A DNA stretch of 64,000 bases from Aplysia californica. Taxonomy: Eukaryota; Mollusca; Gastropoda; Aplysiida; Aplysiidae. The translations under genes and the position numbers were made by a program. The stretch spans positions 375,375 to 439,374 of the forward strand of contig NW_004797359.1 in NCBI RefSeq assembly GCF_000002075.1. The letters run 5' to 3'. The notes under the pieces were generated by a model. That model saw only the letters and a list, made by a program, of their open reading frames with translations. It made no database searches and was not told where the DNA came from. Shown here piece by piece: positions 54,587-64,000 of this stretch (the first letter of the stretch is position 1; each line of letters opens with the position of its first letter).

Positions 54587-57500
54587 CTGAAAAGGAGATA
54601 AAAATTACACCAATGAATATTTGAGCCACAAAAAGAACAAATGCGGTCTGTTTACCAAGTTGATTCCAGGAAGTGATTTTATTAACATCATGTCACACAT
54701 GAAAAACAACACAATTCTTCAATTAAACTTTAAGAAATTTTTTATTTAAAAAAAAGATTCAAATCTTTCAAGAACCCTATCCGTACGTCATGTTTTACTA
54801 TCATATCCATACGGCGTGGGGAACTTTGTGCCACCACTTTCCAAAGAGGAAATTATTCGTTAATCCGACCCATACACTTTGCATAGCAATCTATTAAAAT
54901 GATTTTTTGAGAAATACTGAAAGTTTGAAAGAGATCTTCGTACTAGAAGTATTCTAAAATGTGAAGAATACAACCCCGGGGGTACAAAATGACCCCAAGG
55001 CAAACGGATAGGGTTAAAAATAGTCTAGGAAGCACATAGTGAATAGATTTGTCAGATCCCCAGTGTTTTTCTTTCATATTCTATGTATTATGTACCTAAA
55101 CCATGTACATGATAGCAAAATACACAACGAAAAGATTTCGGCACCTTGCAGATTACGCTATGTGTGTGCTAGACAGTATCTTTCTCTAGACCAAATGGAA
55201 AAGAATTTCCTTTCATCCTTTCCCGACATTTCAAGATTATTCCATTATTCAGTTCCAGCTTAGATTTCATATTGTGAGATCCACAACGCAGTAGCAAAAA
55301 ATATAAATAACATAACTCAGTCCCACCAATATCTTTCTGTTAATAGCTCCCTCTCCGTACGAGAAGGGGACACATAGCATTATAACTCTGTGCTGTACGA
55401 AATAAAACGTTTTCTAACAATTGTGTAGGGAAAAAACCAGGCATGATAGAAATATCACCTGAACTACAAAAGATTAGTCAAACTCAAATAGCAGTCAATG
55501 ATTCTAAATTTTAGTTGTATTTTCTCTTTCCTCTGCCCCTGAGACAGGACAATATCTAGATCTAAATTCTCATGCATATCTGTTCCTCCCACCTCTGACC
55601 AGGCATTGGCTTCTCGTACATTATATTTCTACCTTTGCTTGAATAACAATTATAATCATATAGCTTGCCATCACATAAAAGATCAATAATATATATAGGA
55701 AAACATGTATTTTTTAATAAAAATTTTTAGTAGGTTTTACGGCGCTCGCAACTGCATAAGGTCATATGAGCGCCAAAGGGGTGGGTGTCAACAGAGAAGT
55801 CTTTAAAGGGAATCAGACTTACTCTGCTCACCTCTCTAGCCTCAACAGCACAAAGTCTGCTTCGACTATCAGGGCACCCCGGAAATAGTAGGTCACAAGA
55901 GTGTGACAAACATACAAAAGAAGTAGAGGAAAATGACAATAGTAAGGATTAGGAAAGAAAAAGCAGCAGTTCCCTGTTGTAGATCAGGCACAGTTATGAG
56001 CGTGACATGATGAATCAGCCCATTTACAATTCTACTGTGCATGAACGAGAAATGTCCTTCCTTTGGGAATGGCCTGAAGACACTACAGTCAGGGGCACTG
56101 CCCCGGGGGCTAATACATGTATTGAAAAAAAGCATCAGATTTATTCAATTATAATTTGCTCTCTGGTGGCCCCATAGTCAAAAAATTTTTTTTGGAAGAA
56201 GCCAGAAGATATAGCAACTCGAGGTCATGCTGATAACTTTAGGTGAATAAGATTCCTTCATCGCAAATTATGGGAAAATCCTGAGTGTGAGTGTGAAACT
56301 AACGGGCAGTGACTGGTGATTTATGTGCGAATGAAACAATTATCAAATTCTTTCACCTTGTGTTCCAACATAAATTCCTCTCAGTTCTAACAAGTACGTT
56401 CCAGAACAAAAATACATGACCATTCAATTATACATGTAACCACCGATTGCATTAAAAAAAAAAAAATTTTGTTAGAAAAATGACATCAGAAGTTGTGTAA
56501 AAGTAAAGTACCATAAACAATGCAGTGTCTCTAAAACGACATCTGAGGCACCAGTAAAAAATGTCATTATAGAGAGTTGTCGTTATACAGAGGCAACCAA
56601 AAATTACTAAAGATACATAAGGAAAAAATGTGGACCTGGGCACCATGTCGCTATATCGAAGGTCGTTATAGAGAGGCTGCATTGTAGTAAGTTTATAATA
56701 ATTCAGCATATCATGCTCAACACATTTCATCTGGACTTTTTAAAATCATAGCTCAATGGACCATTAAACAAAATTCAACTATTAAAAATTTGGGAAAAAA
56801 AAACAACCTACTTTAACAGACTGAATGGCCGTTTTGCCCCTCAAATCTTTCACTCGTTTGATGGCCTCTTCGTGGCCCACACTGTCATCCATGACCATGA
56901 TCAAACACGCTGCCACTGGAGAAAGAAAAAAAATATTATGTGAAATTCTAAACATAAAAAAAACAACAATGGTCTTCAACGAAACTGTAATACACAATTA
57001 ACTAATGCTGGGTGGTACCGGTACTTCACTGGCACAACCAGACTTCAAATACCAGCAGAAATACCAGTTATGGGTGATGTCAGAGGTTCTATATGTCTCA
57101 CATCCTATCTCTCTTTTCACCACTGTTCCCCCTACACACATATAAACAAAACAGCACAGATGAAGTACACTGTGGCATTTGAGAGGAGAAGCGACAAAGT
57201 GAAAGACAGTCAGTAGACTCTAGACGAAGCAGAGTACGTCAATGACAACTGATTTTTGAAAATATTTGCTTTGGCAAGGAAGACAAAATTTAAAACCCTT
57301 AAATGTCTTTGGACACTTTTCATTTGATAAATTGGCTAGCTACTGCAAGTAATACAAAATCTGTGCGTGTCATGTGTCTATCACCTGCTCACCCATTATA
57401 ATTTAGTTTCATGGGCACACATCACTCAAGGTACTTAACATATGAAGTCTGCAGCTTACCAGTGACTGAATCCACAATAAGGAGTTGTCAGAAACATGGG

Positions 57501-60500
57501 TCTCAACTCAGAATTTAAAAAAAAGGTGGAACTTTCCGCATGATCGCGATAGAAGACCATTTTCGCGAGACACTCATTATTATTATAATGTTTAACCCAA
57601 GAATGTTGAAATAAAAACCATCAATTTATCACAGCAAGGTTATTTCATACCACTTTCAGGGTTTGGAAGATAATTTCAAGTAAGAGTCACTTACCAAACA
57701 TTTACAATCTTGATTATGTACAGAAAGTGGTGGCGATTTCTGGGTTGCGGAGTTTAGCAGAGGAAATGGCAGTAGCAGAAATCCTCTTAATAGCAGAATA
57801 TTGAGACCCATGCAGAAATTGTGAGACGGGTGGGTCACTCCTCTACTTGAGATTTTTTTTTTTAAATACCGTACCCTCAACAATAATGGTGGCAACAATC
57901 TACAAAAAAGCACACAGGGCGTTATTGTCATAGAGTAACTAATCTTGCATACAAGTAAAAATGAATATCATTATGGATCGGTGTCAAGAACAACTTATAC
58001 AGTGTTCACACAGATGCATAGAAATCTATAAGTAATGACCTACCAGAACAAGATCGGCCGAGTCCACCAAAGCAACTGAAAATGAAAATGATCAAAATAA
58101 TAGTTATACTAGACTATTAAATATGAATTTGCAGAAAAATATGGAAAGAAAAAGCAGTGAAAATAATATGACTTTTCCATTCATAAAACACATAATATAA
58201 TGTACAGTGGAATCCCCTTACTTGAACATGATTAATCCATAAACAGCTGTATACCAAAACACGTCTTTTTAATAGAAGTTACAATGCATAGAATAAAGAT
58301 GGGGAAAACAATGGGGATTTGAAATCCTTTCGTTGTAACAGGAATTTTGTGTTTAATTACTGCATTTTAAACAGTCTACAGTAACTCCACTATAACAACC
58401 CAAAATAAAAAAAGTGTGCTTTTCTTTATGTATTCCTTCTACCAATGAGAACAATATCAATGATGAGTCCATTAACTACTAACCAAACTTCTGCTTCCAA
58501 ACGGATACTGATGTTTAGTAGTAGACAGGTAAAACCAATTGGCACTGAAATTCATTTTTAGATAGTAAGACACGCAGCAAAGGCGAAGGTCTCTGGATGC
58601 CATTGGAGTACTCACTGCAGTAGAGTCTTCTTCCCTCCCAGCAGGCACAAACGCAATTTTTCTGTAATGTCGAGCATGGACGCTACCTCAGGAACTCCTC
58701 CATCCTCAATAGGGAAGTGGTGCACGGTAAAGCCAGCTTCACCATACTAAAAATACACCAGTTCAAAACACAAATCTAGTTTAGTTTTAGTTTCAGTGAG
58801 GGTTTTACGGCACTTACAACACAATTAAGTCAAATACAATGCCGAAGATAAGAGGTACTACTGGAGAGTAACATACAAAGAAAAGGAGGAAATTGTAATG
58901 AAGATAGATATTTGATGGGAAAGAAGGAGCAAAAAGACAAATTTGAAACTCAAAATGTGCAGTACAACTCATAGGTCTTGCAAACCCGAAATACTTGTTA
59001 CTTGTTTGTAACAAAGACAAATCTCCAAAGCCACTACTGATTCACTCTCGCCAAAAACCTGAGTGCAAAGCAAAATTATCAAATTATCTTTACCCATACT
59101 CAAATGAAGTTACTGTAAATTTTCAACCATTATTAACCCTTGTCCTGCGGGGGCCGGGTTTATGTCGCCCGATAAGCCTATTTCAGCACCTCGCCTTTGT
59201 TCTGGTCCTGAATCAGTAGCCCCTGGCTCAGCGCATGCGCACCGCGCATCATCTTACGTGAAATTCAGGCCCCGAGTCGGATCCCCATTCACGCAGGTAA
59301 AGTGTGTGTGCGTCAGTCTGCTTGAGTTTGTGTGCATTTGTGGCCTTCAGAACCGCCTGCGTCGGTTCGTAATCGAGGCATATGTCTCGTTCAAAACACG
59401 CCAAGTTGGTAGCTCTAGATGTTCGTCCAATGAAATTATAGAAGAAATTGACCCACTTAGACATGAGGAGCTCGAAAGGATAGTCAGGAAACAAGACTTC
59501 CATTTTTCTATACAAAATCTTTCCAATGAGCTTGATTTTGTATGAAATGATACTAGCTGATAAAAAAGAAGCTTGTTTGATAGTTTTGAATACCATTATG
59601 AAGGTACAAAGAACAATTTGAGTGCAAAACATTCGGAAATTGACCTATATTATCCCCTTTCGAACCTCAGGTCATTCACAACAAGAGTGTCTAGAAAGGT
59701 TATTCGAATGGGCGTAACTACTCGTAATGTCTTATCAGCTTGTGAGAGGGGGTAATTCATGTGTTTGTAACACTTTATAAATAGAAAGCTATGAAAGATA
59801 GATCGTTATTTTCATCATCGATTAACACATTCCCACTGTATTCACGACGAAAACATGTTTCCCAGCGCGCGCGCTGTACACCAACAGTACACACTGAGTG
59901 ACCCCGGCGGCCTGCCCGGCACGTCCGACGTAATCGGTTGCTGATAAGATTCGCATCTCGGCACAGACGCAGGACAAGGGTTAAGTGAGGGGTACAATTC
60001 GAGGGTAGAGCCAAAAGACAAGTGCGATGGTCAGAGAAACAGCACTGACAAGTTTGCAGTTTGATGACACAGATGTGATCCCACCTGATGTGTATGATTT
60101 TGTCACGAGTAGGGTCTGCGAGTGTAATATTAGGGAAAAGTAAATGCTCCTATGAGTAGGCACACTTCAGCATGATCCTGTCTGAGGCAAACATTGTACT
60201 CACCCATCAAGATTAACAACAGAGATTTGATCGTATTCACCAAAGTGGATGATCTGTGATGCAATAGGTAGTCGACAAATGTCAAATTTTCGCTGCTTGG
60301 TCGATCAGCTGCACGCATGTGGGTTTTTGTTCCGTTAATTATCATCTCAAATACAGAATTTTAGCAGAATTTAGTTTATTCAGAGTGGGATCTTAGGGTT
60401 GGCTCTGTGTTGTTTACTTTTTATAAAAATTTTATGTAAGTGTTTTTACTCCCCCATCGACACAATTTAGATAATTTAGATGGCTGGCTTCCATCCTGCC

Positions 60501-61042
60501 TGGCAAGGCCAACTTGGGCTGAGAGGGATATGTCCCACAGAAAGTTCAAGATACCCAAATAAGAACTCTCCTCACAAATGAACTGAACTGGATTTTCCGT
60601 GTGTGACTGAAGCGCTTAACTGCTACACCACTGACGAACCTTAAACAAACCAGGATCATAAACAGTGAGATCTGAGGAGAAGACTGCCACAATTACCAAT
60701 TGTACTAACACACATGGCTTGATTTATTTTAGATGGCAAGTCAACATGACAATAACGGCTATATTTTGCCAAAGACAGAGGGACTATGGGAACACCATTG
60801 AATAGATGCAGAAGCAGCAAACCACACCAGAACACAAGACTAAACCATCAACAGCACCAGCAGAGAACAAGCCATTATTCTATAATCTTACAATTCTGTA
60901 CAGAAATAATGTATTGTACTGCATTGACAATATAGTTGTTGCTGACCAACCTTGTCCAGCAGTTTAGTTGCCCTGCACATATACAGCTCCCGCTTGGTGC
61001 ACAAACAGAAGACATCCTCAATTCCTTCCTTCTTCAAGCATT
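54497..61042 (-). CDS. CDKN3: CDKN3, cyclin-dependent kinase inhibitor 3 (KAP phosphatase), 3' two-thirds
   Basis: Five exons (61042-60951, 58746-58616, 58075-58044, 56915-56812, 54586-54497) join in frame into 148 residues plus stop. They match vertebrate CDKN3 from the ELKSCGI region to its C-terminus: DVFCLCTKREL, FPIEDGGVPEVASM (the Asp loop), KKTLLHCFGGLGRSCSVAAC (the catalytic HC-x5-R loop) and EEAIKRVKDLRGKTAIQSVK. The C-terminus SVSR is identical to human. Known: CDKN3 is a dual-specificity phosphatase that removes phosphate from the T-loop threonine of CDK2 and acts in cell-cycle control. All catalytic residues visible here are intact. About 60 N-terminal residues are missing; their exons lie upstream of 61042, probably beyond the window. 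Confidence 0.93.
55727..56106 (-). mobile_element. SINE, medium type, shared-tail family
   Basis: Nearly colinear with 15503-15872 in reverse, including GCACAGTAGAATTGTAAATG and AGGTGAGCAGAGTAAGTC. It ends with GCGCTCATATGACCTTATGC. Confidence 0.85.
56518..56684. mobile_element. Pogo-like MITE, 167 bp
   Basis: The left end CAATGCAGTGTCTCTAAAAC and the right end, reversed, CAATGCAGCCTCTCTATAAC form an imperfect TIR, followed on both sides by GAC. Inner repeats of GTTATAGAGAG. Confidence 0.65.
56812..56915 (-). CDS. CDKN3: CDKN3 exon: helices after the catalytic loop
   Basis: Acceptor CTTTCTCCAG, donor GTAGGT. It begins with the last two bases of a Val codon and encodes AACLIMVMDDSVGHEEAIKR and DLRGKTAIQSVK. 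Confidence 0.93.
58044..58075 (-). CDS. CDKN3: CDKN3 32-nt micro-exon with the phosphatase signature
   Basis: Acceptor CATTTTCAG, donor GTAGGT. It encodes CFGGLGRSCS with a split codon at both ends. The His before the catalytic Cys is completed across the upstream junction. Confidence 0.9.
58205..58400. mobile_element. Pogo-like MITE termini, incomplete
   Basis: CAGTGGAATCCCCTTACTTG at 58205 preceded by TA, and CAGTAACTCCACTATAACAA at 58379, look like two left ends in the same orientation. Matching right ends are not seen, so these are fragments. Confidence 0.35.
58616..58746 (-). CDS. CDKN3: CDKN3 exon: general-acid loop to catalytic His
   Basis: Acceptor TGTATTTTTAG, donor GTGAGT. It encodes YGEAGFTVHHFPIEDGGVPE through KKTLLH. 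Asp in IEDGG is the expected general-acid position in CDKN3-type phosphatases. Confidence 0.93.
58779..58937 (-). mobile_element. SINE, short type, diverged
   Basis: GAAGGAGCAAA, GAGAGTAACATACAAAG and GGTTTTACGGCACTTACAAC follow the order of the short-type copies. The 5' part is truncated. Confidence 0.65.
59133..59984. mobile_element. TTAA-flanked MITE (piggyBac-like), 852 bp
   Basis: The left end TTAACCCTTGTCCTGCGGGG and the right end, reversed, TTAACCCTTGTCCTGCGTCT share 17 bases including TTAA, a classical piggyBac-type terminus. A 127-codon frame inside (59162-59545) has no recognised domain. Confidence 0.85.
60478..60645 (-). mobile_element. tRNA-like SINE fragment
   Basis: The minus strand starts GGTTCGTCAGTGGTGTAGCA (A box TGGTGTAGCAGTTAAG). 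It later has ATATCCCTCTCAGCCCA and TTGCCAGGCAGG, both shared with 17861-18020. The B box is worn. Confidence 0.6.
60951..61042 (-). CDS. CDKN3: CDKN3 exon: most upstream one recognised
   Basis: Acceptor TTTTATTTGCAG, donor GTTGGT. Starting with two bases of a split codon it encodes CLKKEGIEDVFCLCTKRELY and CRATKLLDK, aligning with human LKSCGIQDIFVFCTRGEL. Confidence 0.92.
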
Positions 61043-61077
61043 CTGCAAATAAAACACAGGAAATGTTTAGATTTAAT

Positions 61078-61229
61078 TTAGTTTTTAGTAAGAGCTACGC
61101 AGCACTTGCAACACAAATAGGTAATTTTAAGTTCCGAAGATTAGAGGCATTACTAGAGAGTAAAATATAAAGGAAAGGAGAAGAGATGAGAACGATAGGT
61201 GTTTGATAAGAAACAAGGAGCAAACCACC
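61078..61229 (-). mobile_element. SINE, short type, diverged
   Basis: GGAGCAAACCACC, ATTAGAGGCATTACTAGAGA and TTTTAGTAAGAGCTACGCAG follow the order of the family, with many substitutions. Confidence 0.65.
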
Positions 61230-62073
61230 TTCTCAAGAAGTGTTTTGAATGGCTTCACCAGTAAAGAAATGATCTTTGGGAAATTTCAACGTAGAAAGAA
61301 TTCAACATGAATGTCCTCATCATGCACAATTTTTACGGCTTTGTCTGACACTGTTTTATTTTCAAATTCAAAGGATACTTATTTTCAGTCTCAGTATTCC
61401 CAAAGGCGTTTGATGTACACCAAAAAATTTTTTTTTTTTTATTGTTTACCCAATTCTTTAAGAAAATTCAGCAACTTGAGCTTCATTAACTGATTCCGTC
61501 CATGATTTTTTCAAGCTCTGGACAGAATTAGTTTTCCTTGTTCAGTTTTAGACCTGGGGTGCATCTATTTAATGCATTTTACTGTGAAGTTCTAAGTTAC
61601 TCTAAAGGTATTGTCATCAAAGTGATGGGAATTAATAGAGGAATCTGTATATATCAATACACAGTGATTATTCTCAGCGACTATTGTCGATTAGGGGAAA
61701 AACCTTATCTTTTGAAGAAATAACGTCACCTTTTGTTGCTACAATATTAATTTATTGGTTCTGTAATGGAAAATTTTACTCTTGAATGGTTTAACCAATC
61801 AAAATTAAGAAAAAAATAAGCCTAAGGTCAAGGCACTGTGTTCCTTAAAAATAATCGTGGGTTCTGATAGGGATAAAAATTAAACATGTTTTTTGTGTTG
61901 TAAACAAATGACAATTCTAACATTACAAATGTCAAACTATTACTATTATTTCATTAAACAGCTTTCAGTTTTAAGGCTATTATTTCTAAAAACATACTAC
62001 TCTGGCAAGTGAATTCCTTTCTGAATTTAGAATATATCTATATTTACACTTGTCTAGGGTTTTGGTGAAGACA

Positions 62074-62370
62074 TAATAATAATAATAAAATAAATTACAC
62101 TTTTATTTGTCCCAGAAGGGCACTTTGTTTACAATGGCAAACATACATACATAAATACATGATTATAGATACCTACATACATAAATACATACATGCATAA
62201 ATACATACATAAATACACACTATTACACAAATACAGAACAGTTTACAAACAATGCCACTGTCGGTCGCCACTGTGCAGCGCCCTGAAATTTTGAGCTAGG
62301 GTTGTCATGTCTTGCTCAAGGACACACTCCAGTGACCACCCATCTGATCCCCGTGTCACCGACACTTGCT
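62074..62370 (-). repeat. Interspersed repeat with (TAA)n tail and CATAAATA-type array
   Basis: TAATAATAATAATAAAAT at the low end looks like a minus-strand (TTA)n tail. The body has CCTTGAGCAAGACATGACAA and a tetranucleotide ATAC/AAAT array (62148-62220). It is probably a SINE, but no tRNA boxes are seen. Confidence 0.45.
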
Positions 62371-63234
62371 TGACATGCGTGCATACTCTCAACTCAAGAT
62401 TTTAAAAAAAAATGAAACAATAACAATCCCTGCGAGAGCCTAGAATAATCGGCCAGCGCTCTGGGGCAAGTCACAAACGGTCACTCTCTTATAATTCAAA
62501 AATTATTTTCTATCATCCGTTCTCAACACCCAGGTAGACCTAAAAAACCATTGCATTCTCAGACTGGGAGATAAAAAAATGGATATTATTCTCAACCCGG
62601 GTGAGAATAACAATGGCCTATAATCTGTATTGTATTTTCCGTCAGACAAAAACGAATAAAGAAAGAAAAATTGCGCAACACATCTTCGAAAATTTCGACT
62701 TACCGCATTTTCTCAGCTCTACAAGTCCTTATATAATCCATAGGAATCAATGCAAAATTGATATCACCCTAGCACACATTTATGCAAGAATTTCACAAAT
62801 TTAGTGGAACATCTTTCTTTGAAGGGCCTTTTACTTAGATATCTAGATCTATACCAGGCTCCGTGTTATTTACCCTTAGATCTAGCCTACATAGCGACCA
62901 CAAAAAGATTTTTGCAAAAATTTCACTGAGTTTCGATCGATATTGAGGTCAGGTTTGTTTACAAGTTGTACTTCCTTTTGACAACTTAAAAAGTAGAAAA
63001 TATGTTAAAAAGTGCACATTTGTTTCGGATTTCGTTGAGCCGCTCACAGCGGTCGAAAGGATGCAGCGGAAAAACGCAGAGCCGCTGTCAGCGGCCGAAT
63101 GGATGGAATTAGTTAAGAGTAGCTTACATCTGGCAAAAAGAATATAAAAAAAGATAAAATACAACAAATAAAATGCAATGTAAGATATACTGGCCACTGG
63201 CACAAATTACATAAATGGGGAAAAAAAAGATCTA

Positions 63235-64000
63235 CAGTCGAACCTGCCATGACGGCCACCAGTACAGTCACTTTCATTTTCCCCCCTTGCGTTTTTTCTA
63301 TATAATTTAACTGTGTAAAACAGTCACCAGTCCAATGCAGTAGCAGCCACCTTATTTTATCAACCCACAGTCAAATTTACTTGCCTCAGGCGTACAGGCG
63401 TGGTCACTCATTGCCTGACGCTTTGCCAAAAAATTAGAATCGGCCCCTCACGCTGTGGACGGGCCGTCATAATTCATTCACCTGTAATTATTGTTAGTCC
63501 CTCCAATGAATGTTTACCCAAGTTGACCAATGGGTAGGCCAAACAATAAATTTTCAACAGCTGGTGAGGGTAGCGTAATCCGTCATAACCTATAAGCCCC
63601 GCCCACAACTCATGTACAAATTGTATGTGAGGTGACTGGTCACTGTTTTGCTTACCTAATCCGTAACAGAGTAACAATTGACGTTGACGTGAACTTGCGA
63701 CAGAAGCGTCGCTCATTCTCCGAGTGGTAGCGACACGTGTGTTTGTTTTACCATGGCACTCAGTCTTCATCGTCTTACATAATATTTCGTTTATTTTACC
63801 CTTGCACAAAATCAGCAACAAACAGAAAGCTAACCCAAAAAACCCAACAAAAACAAACAACAAAACAGCAACACAAAAAACCCTCCTTACACCACCCAAA
63901 CCCAGAAGAGAATGATTTGCTTTCTTCATTTTGACCAGTCCTGCCTAAGACAGCCACCTGTGTTATACGGCCACTTTTCTCTTTGACAATGGGAGGCCGT
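63235..64000. mobile_element. Pogo-like TIR element, cut by the window end
   Basis: The left end CAGTCGAACCTGCCATGACG preceded by TA. A related inner motif occurs near the window end (CAGCCACCTGTGTTATACGG). The right terminus is not in the window. Confidence 0.5.

Larger units (their letters stand above)
54587..56811 (-). other. CDKN3 last intron
   Basis: Contains a medium-type SINE (55727-56106) and a short pogo-like MITE (56518-56684). No other exon seen. Confidence 0.6.
61043..64000. other. Upstream intron or 5' flank of CDKN3
   Basis: Repeats only: a short-type SINE at 61078-61229, an interspersed repeat with a tetranucleotide array at 62074-62370, and a pogo-like element from 63235. 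No exon with the expected FKDVRRN-like CDKN3 sequence was seen. Confidence 0.5.

Noticed and set aside
59162-59545. 127-codon frame as a possible gene
   Set aside because: It lies wholly within a TTAA MITE and no domain is recognised.

Overview
The window is eukaryotic nuclear DNA. It has spliced genes with GT-AG introns, long AT-rich introns, dense short interspersed elements and many TIR transposons. The gene content (a CDKN3 orthologue and a multi-FLYWCH protein), the tRNA-derived SINEs and the (ATT)n-tailed SINE ends suggest an invertebrate, most plausibly a mollusc. The species assignment is inference only. I see no bacterial operons, rRNA, tRNA genes, CRISPR arrays or viral elements.

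Region 1 (about 2.8-39.6 kb, + strand) is one long gene. I can join 16 coding exons that keep frame across every junction into a protein of 1672 residues. It carries seven FLYWCH-type zinc-binding modules. Six of them are followed by a helical linker that looks like the segment between the FLYWCH domain and the catalytic domain of Mutator-like (MULE) transposases. No transposase catalytic domain is present. A separate exon at 10512-11228 encodes seven C2H2 or C2H2-like fingers and a stop. It is phase-compatible with exon 2, so a short isoform of 583 residues (FLYWCH plus C2H2) can be made as an alternative to the all-FLYWCH form. Its own polyadenylation signal follows at 11751.

Region 2 (39.6-54.25 kb) has no host gene that I can support and is filled with transposons. 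These are an internally deleted piggyBac element with a 433-codon open frame (40516-42801), a 57-bp tandem array seeded by that element's terminus (42787-43300), a TTAA-flanked element (43324-44598), two pogo-like elements, a 418-bp MITE and a decayed hAT element with a perfect 8-bp target duplication (49994-52655). A row of three SINEs sharing one tail follows.

Region 3 (54.25-61 kb, - strand) is the 3' two-thirds of CDKN3, a dual-specificity phosphatase of the cell cycle. Five coding exons give 148 residues, including the HC-FGGLGRS catalytic loop split over a 32-nt exon. Its introns hold SINEs, a pogo-like MITE and a TTAA MITE. The 5' exon or exons are beyond the window or not recognised. 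From 61 to 64 kb there are only repeats, plus one weak candidate first exon.

The most interesting object is the tandemly expanded FLYWCH/MULE-linker gene with a swappable C2H2 terminus. Second come the piggyBac-terminus satellite and the set of SINEs with different bodies but one shared 3' tail.
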